This document shows, in pieces, positions 58,557 to 64,000 of a stretch of 64,000 nt of DNA. The notes beneath the pieces are model-generated. The model made no database searches and was not told the origin of the DNA. It saw nothing but the letters and a program-made list of their open reading frames with translations. Source of the DNA: Bin5 sp965261695 (GTDB lineage: Bacteria; Chloroflexota; Anaerolineae; Caldilineales; Caldilineaceae). The stretch is from assembly GCA_965261695.1 (NCBI GenBank), contig OZ253474.1, positions 1,178,001-1,242,000 of the forward strand, given 5' to 3'. Made by a program: the position numbers and the translations under genes. Numbering within the stretch: position 1 is the stretch's first letter; each line of letters opens with the position of its first letter.

Positions 58557-58683
58557 GCGCGGCGAACCGTATTACTGGACCGCGAAGCTGTTGCAATGGG
58601 TCGTCGCCATGCAGGAGATGCGCCGGGCTGCATAACCCGCTCGATGGTGGCGCAGTTAGCGAAGAAAAGACGGAGGCCAATCT

Positions 58684-59508
58684 GTGAACACAAACCTGAC
58701 GCAAGCGCAGATCGATGCTTACCGTGAGAACGGTTTCATCGTGATTCACGACTTTCTGACGGCGGAGGAGTTGGAGATCTGGCGTGATGCGGTCGACGAA
58801 GCCGTTGCCAAACTCGGCAAATGGAAGCTGGCCGGCCAAAAGGGAAATGATCGGTGGCAGGAAGGTGACAGCTATTACGATAGGGTCTTTGTGCAACGCA
58901 TCAATCTATGGCAAGCTGACCAAAAAGTACGCAAGTTGATGCTCGATCCCTGCTTGGGGAAGATGGCAGCGCAACTGGCCGGCGTCGAAGGCATTCGCCT
59001 CTACCATGACCAGGCGCTGAACAAAGCCCCTTGGGCCAACCCGACCGCCTGGCACTTGGATGATCCATTCTGGTCGTTCAGTTCACCCGCTGCGATCAGT
59101 ATCTGGGTGGCGCTCGACGATTCCACATTGGAAAACGGCTGTCTTTACTTCATGCCCGGCACACACAAGCGGGCGGCCTTCAAGAGTTCAGGCATCGGCG
59201 AGAAACTGGGCGATCTATTCGATGTCTATCCCCAATGGGCGCAAAATCCAACCGTGGCCGCGCCGATGAAGGCGGGATCCTGCTCGTTTCACAACGGCTT
59301 GGTGGCCCATGCGGCCGCGGCCAACATGACGCCAGGCTGGCGGCGGGCGATGGCCTGTCTATATATGCCCGATGGCAGCAGGTTTAACGGGAATCAAGAC
59401 GTGTTGCCTGACTCGTACATAACGACGCTGAACATTGGCGACCCCCTTGACAACGATGACCAGAATCCGCTGATCTTTCATCCTGCTAAGCCGGTCGTGA
59501 CAGCGTAG
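58684..59508 (+). CDS. PhyH-family Fe(II)/2-oxoglutarate dioxygenase, first copy
   Basis: A 274-residue phytanoyl-CoA-dioxygenase-like oxygenase. The iron triad is H124 and D126 (AWHLDDPFW) and H209 (FHNGLVAHAA), with a following arginine pair (GWRRAM) to hold 2-oxoglutarate. The ENGCLYFMPGTHKR block is a family hallmark. The gene starts with GTG at 58684 after GGAGG. The substrate is unknown; members hydroxylate lipids, ectoine, small natural products and sugars. The next gene of the same family is 196 bases downstream, and the two differ strongly in sequence. Confidence 0.88.
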   Translation: MNTNLTQAQIDAYRENGFIVIHDFLTAEELEIWRDAVDEAVAKLGKWKLAGQKGNDRWQEGDSYYDRVFVQRINLWQADQKVRKLMLDPCLGKMAAQLAGVEGIRLYHDQALNKAPWANPTAWHLDDPFWSFSSPAAISIWVALDDSTLENGCLYFMPGTHKRAAFKSSGIGEKLGDLFDVYPQWAQNPTVAAPMKAGSCSFHNGLVAHAAAANMTPGWRRAMACLYMPDGSRFNGNQDVLPDSYITTLNIGDPLDNDDQNPLIFHPAKPVVTA

Positions 59509-59589
59509 TGGACGCGATGCCGGACTGATTGGCGTCAATTCTCCACGAGGAAAATTTGAATTAGACGGCTTGCTGAAAGTTGGCGTTCG

Positions 59590-59613
59590 TCACCTTTCTT
59601 TGAAGAAAGGTGA
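59590..59613. promoter_or_regulatory. Perfect 24-bp palindrome between the two dioxygenase genes
   Basis: TCACCTTTCTTT followed directly by its reverse complement fills 59590-59613. With no spacer it resembles a protein-binding operator more than a terminator; as RNA it would be a hairpin with a tight loop. Function unknown. Confidence 0.5.
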
Positions 59614-59704
59614 ACAGACCTGCTTGAAGCGCCGGCAGACCAGCCTTCATGGCGGATAGTGGAAGTAGGGAAAATCGCCCTCTCAACGACTCTCGGAGGC
59701 GTCG

Positions 59705-60445
59705 ATGAAACTGAGTCAGGAAGTCTATGATCACTATTGGGACAGAGGTTGGGCGGTGGTGGACGGCGTCTTTGAAGCGCCCGAAGCGGAAAAAGTCGCC
59801 GAAGTTGCCCTTGTCGTCAGCGTCTCCGAGTTGGACGAGGACGAATCGTCGTATCACGTTGACCGTTCAGCCGACGGTCAGGTGGCACCGCGCAAGATCG
59901 ACGAGCCGTTTCTCAAACGTGCCGCGTTCAGCGAGTTGGTGCTTGACGACAGGTTGACGACGCTTTTGTCCGGCTTTCTGGGCGGGAAACGTCCTCTGTT
60001 GAAGGGCGATCAGATCCTGATGAAACCCCCGCATTTCGGCTCGGCCAAACCGTATCATCAGGACAATTTCTACTTTCGCATCCACCCAGCCGACCATTTG
60101 ATCACCGCCTGGATCGCGCTCGATGACGTGGACGAGGTCAACGGCTGCTTGCGCTACATCGATGGCAGTCACAAGGAGCCGCTGCTGCCGCATGAGCCGC
60201 TCCCCGGCGAACCGTATAACCTGGTTCCCAATCCAGACCTGATCGATTTCTCGAAGGAAGTGCTGGCCCCGGTAGGCAAGGGCGGCGTTGTTTTCCATCA
60301 CAGCCGCACCTTGCACACCTCTTATCGTAATGAGTCGGAGCGATGGCGCCGCGGCTACGCGACCCACTGGGTGACCGAGGGCGTAACTTGCGAAAACGAC
60401 TCGCTCGCCACCGCCTACTTCCTACGCGACGACTATCCCGGTTGA
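59705..60445 (+). CDS. PhyH-family Fe(II)/2-oxoglutarate dioxygenase, second copy
   Basis: A 246-residue oxygenase. Iron ligands are H118 and D120 (PYHQDNFYF) and H204 (FHHSRTLHTS), followed by the RWRRGYATHW 2-oxoglutarate-binding arginine segment. VNGCLRYIDGSHKEPLLPHE is the family block. Shared architecture, but low identity to the first copy, indicates different substrates or successive steps. The ATG at 59705 is followed 25 bases after the gene by an aminotransferase gene. Confidence 0.88.
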   Translation: MKLSQEVYDHYWDRGWAVVDGVFEAPEAEKVAEVALVVSVSELDEDESSYHVDRSADGQVAPRKIDEPFLKRAAFSELVLDDRLTTLLSGFLGGKRPLLKGDQILMKPPHFGSAKPYHQDNFYFRIHPADHLITAWIALDDVDEVNGCLRYIDGSHKEPLLPHEPLPGEPYNLVPNPDLIDFSKEVLAPVGKGGVVFHHSRTLHTSYRNESERWRRGYATHWVTEGVTCENDSLATAYFLRDDYPG

Positions 60446-60470
60446 AGGGCTGAGGAGAAAGGAACATGCA

Positions 60471-61694
60471 ATGGCCGACATTCTGAACAGAAGTCAGAGA
60501 AAAGAGATACTGGCGAGCCGGCGTCCCGAAAGCCCGATTCGTTACGAGCCTGAACTTGGCGGGGTGTATACCGAGGAAGAGGTAGAAGCGGCTGTCAAAG
60601 CCATGCGCGAATCGATGGAGTGGCGGGAGGGGGGCTTTGGCTTCATCAAGGCGCAGGAGATACAGGAGTTTGAACGTTCATTTGCCGAGTACGTCGGGAC
60701 CGAGTACGCCATCTCCATCAACGGCGCCGGATCGGGACTGGACATGGCGATGATGTGCCTCGACCTGGAGCCGGGCGACGAGGTCATCTGCCCGGCCGTC
60801 AATTTCATCGCCTCGGCCTACTCCATCGTCAGCCAGGGGGGAAAGTTGGTCGCCTGTGACATCGATCCAAAGACGCTCAACCTTGATCCTGAAGATGTGG
60901 AAAGCCTGATCACGCCGCGCACGCGCGCCATCTTCCCGGTTCATTTCGTTGGGCTTTCCGCGCCGATGGATGACCTGCAGGACATCGCCGAGCGCAGTCC
61001 CCATCCGAAACACGGCCCGCTGAAGGTGATTGGAGACGCAGCGCGCGCCTGTGGCGCCACCTACCGCGGGACCGCAGTGGGCAAAAAAGGCTGGCTGACC
61101 GTGTTCAGCCTGCACACGCGCAAACACATGACGACGCTCGGCGAAGGGGGGATGATCACGACCGACGACCCCGAGGCCAACGCGCGCCTGTGTGACATTC
61201 GTCAGTTCGGCAGCACGACCGACAGCTGGGGCACCAACTACAAGATGACCAAAGTGCAGGCTGCGGTTGGCAGCGTGCAGTTGCGGCGGCTTGACCAGAC
61301 GAACGCGTTGCGCGTGCAACGGGCGCACGAGCGGACGGCGATGCTCAAAGATGTCGCCGAACTGACCCTGCCATACGAACCGGCCGACTGTGGGCATGTC
61401 TACTATGTTTACCCCATGCTGGTGCCGCGCGCATGGGCGGGCGAGAAGCGCAACCGCCTGATGGAGCTTCTCGAACACGAGTACAAGGTCGAATCGTGGC
61501 TGGCGTCCGCCGAACTGTACAAGACCCGCGGCTATTACCGGCAGCTGGTAGGCGGCCAAGCGCTTCCCGTTTCCGACGAGATCAGCGAGAGGATCGTCTG
61601 CACTTTGATTCATCCTCTCTTGCCTGAAGAGGAAAATCAATACATCGCCGCCGCGATCGCTGACGCGGTTGAACGCGTGGCAGAGGAGAATTAG
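60471..61694 (+). CDS. DegT/DnrJ/EryC1-family PLP aminotransferase
   Basis: A 407-residue PLP enzyme of the sugar-aminotransferase family. The PLP-binding lysine is K218 (SLHTRKHMTTLGEGGMITTD), the pyridine-nitrogen aspartate is D189 (GDAARACGATYRG), and the NGAGSGLDMAMMCLDLEPGD block binds phosphate. These enzymes aminate keto-sugars or, as in the AHBA/inosose group, cyclic polyols. With two oxygenases and a dehydrogenase as neighbours, the cluster may act on a keto-sugar or cyclitol. It overlaps no neighbour; the gaps are 25 and 79 bases. Confidence 0.9.
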   Translation: MADILNRSQRKEILASRRPESPIRYEPELGGVYTEEEVEAAVKAMRESMEWREGGFGFIKAQEIQEFERSFAEYVGTEYAISINGAGSGLDMAMMCLDLEPGDEVICPAVNFIASAYSIVSQGGKLVACDIDPKTLNLDPEDVESLITPRTRAIFPVHFVGLSAPMDDLQDIAERSPHPKHGPLKVIGDAARACGATYRGTAVGKKGWLTVFSLHTRKHMTTLGEGGMITTDDPEANARLCDIRQFGSTTDSWGTNYKMTKVQAAVGSVQLRRLDQTNALRVQRAHERTAMLKDVAELTLPYEPADCGHVYYVYPMLVPRAWAGEKRNRLMELLEHEYKVESWLASAELYKTRGYYRQLVGGQALPVSDEISERIVCTLIHPLLPEEENQYIAAAIADAVERVAEEN

Positions 61695-61773
61695 CCAGAC
61701 TGGAAGCGCATGGTCTGAACCTCGATCTATCTATGTCCTTTCTTTGCAATCCACGCTTGGAGGAAACGGCAGC

Positions 61774-62778
61774 ATGAAGGCAGAAGCGGTCGTCTTCATC
61801 GCCAGGAACCAGGTCGAGTTCCGGGAAATAGAGGTGCCGGATCCGACACCTGAGGACGTCGTGGTCCGCACTCGCTTCTCCTGGATAAGCAATGGGACCG
61901 AAAGTTCCTACTTGAGGGGAGAGAGAAGCAACGGTGAGACGCCTTTCCGTACGGGCGATCAGCCCGTGTTTCCGCGCGTACCCGGCTATCAGAAGACAGG
62001 GACGGTCGAGTGGGTAGGCTCGAACGTAGAGGGGCTGCGCCGCGGGGATTGGGTGTTTGTCGCCGGGAGCCAGGTCAAGTACGGGATCCCCGCCATGGGA
62101 GGGCACGTGTCTCCGGCTGTGGCCACGTGTAACAGCATATGGAAATTACCAGAGAACGTTGACCCGGAAGCCGCCAGCGGGCTTGTCCTGACCCAGGTGG
62201 GCTACAACTGCGGCGCGCGTCCCCGTGTGGAGCCAGGCGATGTGGGCGTGGTGATCGGCGACGGGCTGGTCGGCCACTGGGCCGCTCAGACCCTGGTATG
62301 GCGGGGCGCGCAGGTCATCATGCTGGGGCGGCATGACTTTCGCCTGAAGCTTCTGCGAGCAGGAAACGCCACAAGCGTCAACGGGAGTGACTCGGATCCG
62401 GTTGAAGCGCTGCGCCAAGACCCATCCGTATCCTCTGACGGGATCGCCGTTCTTGTGGATTCGGTGGGAGACATCCGGGCGATAAACGACTGCTTGCCGT
62501 TTATGAAGCACGATGGGCACATCGTCTCTGCCGGTTACTACGGAACCGAGGGAATGATTGACATACAGAAACTGCGCCGCGGGGAGCAGACGCTTCACTG
62601 CCCCTCCGGCTGGAGCCGTACTCGCATGGACCAGACTCTCAAACATATCGCCAAGGGCGATCTGGTGACAAAGGAGCTGATCACGCATCGCTTCCCGGCT
62701 CGAGAGGCCAAGGCAGCGTGGGATCTGATCATAAACCGCCAGGAGGAGTTTCTGGGAATTGTGCTCGAATGGGGCTGA
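61774..62778 (+). CDS. Medium-chain (zinc-type fold) dehydrogenase/reductase
   Basis: A 334-residue MDR-superfamily oxidoreductase: N-terminal GroES-like domain (EVPDPTPEDVVVRTRFSWIS; VPGYQKTGTVEWVGSNVEGL) and Rossmann domain (GDVGVVIGDGLVGHWAAQTL). The usual structural four-cysteine zinc loop is absent and the catalytic-zinc GHE motif is not evident, so it may be zinc-independent or of the BchC/sorbitol-dehydrogenase-like subgroup. ATG 61774 follows TTGGAGGAAAC; the frame is open upstream without family character. Together with the aminotransferase it suggests alcohol-ketone-amine interconversion. Confidence 0.85.
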   Translation: MKAEAVVFIARNQVEFREIEVPDPTPEDVVVRTRFSWISNGTESSYLRGERSNGETPFRTGDQPVFPRVPGYQKTGTVEWVGSNVEGLRRGDWVFVAGSQVKYGIPAMGGHVSPAVATCNSIWKLPENVDPEAASGLVLTQVGYNCGARPRVEPGDVGVVIGDGLVGHWAAQTLVWRGAQVIMLGRHDFRLKLLRAGNATSVNGSDSDPVEALRQDPSVSSDGIAVLVDSVGDIRAINDCLPFMKHDGHIVSAGYYGTEGMIDIQKLRRGEQTLHCPSGWSRTRMDQTLKHIAKGDLVTKELITHRFPAREAKAAWDLIINRQEEFLGIVLEWG

Positions 62779-62871
62779 TGGGGAGGGGCGGCAAAGCAAC
62801 TTGGGAGGCGTGCGTAAGCCGAGGACAGCGCACGGTATTTTCGCCAGAAAGATGCTCAAGAGCGAAAGAGT

Positions 62872-63388
62872 TTGATCAAGAACAGCTTTGAAGTGGGGCC
62901 GGAAGGGTGGCACTCCTACGATTACCATGGTGAGATAGTTGCCGGCTTCGGGATCTTTGTCCTGACAAGCTGGCAGAGAGAGGGCGGCCTCAACAACTCC
63001 GGGTTTATTTGGGCCGATCAGTCTCGATGGAGCATCGATGTGCCCGAAAGACCGATTTCGATCCTGGCGCTGATCCATTACCGCAATTGGGTCGGGCTTG
63101 ATCCGATCGACCTGAGACAGGCCGAGGTGTCCGTTTTTCTGCGAGGCGACGACCTGCGCCTGTACGGCGCCGAGCCGCATTGTGCTTGAGAACGACGAAA
63201 CGCTTTGGCATCGCAGCTACAGCAGCCAGGAGTTCCAGCACCGTAGCTATCCAGAGGGAGGGCCGCGGCCAGACGACGTGCTGGGAGAGGCGCACAGCTA
63301 CGGCTTCTCCTTTATCGGATTCGAACGAGAGGTTCAGGGCAGACTGTCGATGGACGAATTCGAGATTCGGCCAGGCAGTCAACCATAA
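62872..63388 (+). pseudogene. Frame-broken beta-sandwich protein
   Basis: A frame from TTG 62872 reads NSFEVGPEGWHSYDYHGEIV, NNSGFIWADQSRWSIDVPER and LRQAEVSVFLRGDDLRLYGA and stops at 63187-63189. A coherent continuation, IVLENDETLWHRSYSSQEF through YGFSFIGFEREVQGRLSMDE, lies in a second frame up to 63388. The break is near 63178-63190 and may include a deletion, because the two parts seem to abut too closely. The whole resembles an all-beta carbohydrate-binding or LamG-like domain. A sequencing indel is possible. Confidence 0.55.
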
Positions 63389-63435
63389 AGAACACTTGAC
63401 TTTGCGCAGTGCGCTCCAAGGAGGTAGAGAGCAGG

Positions 63436-64000
63436 ATGACCCAACCCTTATCACATGGCGGCGCCCCCGTTGACATTGGTTCCCGCCTCGAGTTGTTGGT
63501 GGACGACTTTTTTATCGCACGCCTTAGCGGAGGCGCAGAACTGCGCCTGAACAGACCCGTTCCCCGCGAAGTGGCGCTCGTGACCGACAGACCCTGGGAG
63601 GGAAACGCCTGTACTTCCTTCGCCATTTTCCAAGACGGCGACATCTATCGCATGTACTATACAGCCCGCCAGTTCGTGACGACCGAGGCAGGGCTGAATG
63701 AGACGTTCCACCCGGACTTTATCTGCTATGCGGAAAGCAGCGACGGGATCAACTGGGTCAGGCCGGAGCTTGGGCTGGTCGAGTTCGAGGGTTCAAGCAA
63801 GAACAATATCATCCTCAGCAGCGAGAACACCGCCTTTCCAATGCACGCGTTTGCGCCGTTCAAGGATGCGAACCCGGCTGCGGAGCCGGATGCTCGTTAC
63901 AAGGCGTGGGCCGTCCGCATTCCTCGCCTGGATGGTTCGGCGCCGCGGCTTGGCCATGGCGCCGAAGTCCCGGATGGACTGCACGCGTTGAGGTCGGCAG
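63436..64000 (+). CDS. Second beta-propeller glycosidase-like protein (truncated by window end)
   Basis: The gene starts at ATG 63436 after GAGAGCAGG and runs off the window; 188 residues are visible. RLELLVDDFFIARLSGGAEL, then RMYYTARQF and FICYAESSDGINWVRPELGL, are the first blades of a GH43/GH32-like propeller, and the layout resembles the protein at 57123. The full length and catalytic residues cannot be judged here. Confidence 0.65.
   Translation, partial: MTQPLSHGGAPVDIGSRLELLVDDFFIARLSGGAELRLNRPVPREVALVTDRPWEGNACTSFAIFQDGDIYRMYYTARQFVTTEAGLNETFHPDFICYAESSDGINWVRPELGLVEFEGSSKNNIILSSENTAFPMHAFAPFKDANPAAEPDARYKAWAVRIPRLDGSAPRLGHGAEVPDGLHALRSA

Overview
The window looks like a chromosomal segment of a Chloroflexota bacterium, probably near Caldilineae/Anaerolineae. 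This is inferred from high GC, the protein style and the gene mix (S8 protease with CARDB repeats, DUF4166-type remnant, dioxygenases plus beta-propeller proteins beside an SBP_bac_5 transporter). No rRNA, confident tRNA or CRISPR array was found, so the taxonomic call is soft.

Layout. 0.4-11.7 kb is housekeeping: a RelA/SpoT (p)ppGpp enzyme, an acnA-pepF operon, an orphan SPPY DNA methyltransferase, lipoyl synthase and an O-antigen-ligase-like membrane protein. 11.8-16.5 kb is an NAD-linked formate dehydrogenase operon: a NuoE-NuoF fusion, a 2Fe-2S/4Fe-4S electron-transfer subunit, and a molybdopterin catalytic subunit whose active-site codon is an in-frame TGA followed by a canonical bacterial SECIS hairpin, so it is read as a selenoprotein. 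The sulfurtransferase gene fdhD lies 5 kb downstream at 21.8 kb.

16.6-21.4 kb separates them and is a decayed accessory island. It has a DUF4166-like gene with an internal amber codon, a frameshifted small membrane protein gene, two outward-facing IS982-type transposase remnants, three copies of a ~90-bp repeat next to those remnants, a ~300-bp imperfect duplication, and one intact 333-aa Cys/His-motif protein.

22.7-33 kb holds a 2,550-aa secreted subtilisin-like protease with 15 CARDB-type repeats, a Pro/Thr-rich lipoprotein with an exact 84-bp internal duplication, and a collapsed sugar ABC transporter operon (N-terminus of the binding protein joined to the C-terminus of a MalG-like permease). 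33-41 kb carries an MFS exporter, dgkA, ybeY, obgE-nadD, a CtpA-like protease lacking the expected lysine, a lipoprotein and ferritin. 41-48 kb is metal-centred: CDF efflux, FTR1 iron permease and an imelysin-type lipoprotein broken by a 6-base homopolymer, plus a frame-broken membrane protein gene and a candidate free-standing small RNA. 48-52.7 kb has DUF72, AmtB, an internally duplicated protein of unknown function and an IlvC paralogue with altered catalytic residues.

52.8-64 kb is one co-directional cluster: a promoter with a long leader, an SBP_bac_5 binding protein, two permeases (no ATPase seen), a beta-propeller glycosidase-like protein, two PhyH-type Fe(II)/2-oxoglutarate oxygenases, a DegT-type aminotransferase, a medium-chain dehydrogenase, a frame-broken gene and a second propeller-type gene running off the edge. 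It looks like uptake and oxidation/transamination of an unidentified, perhaps sugar-like, compound. Seven or more genes in the window are interrupted, which means either real genome erosion or assembly error; read-level checks would separate these.
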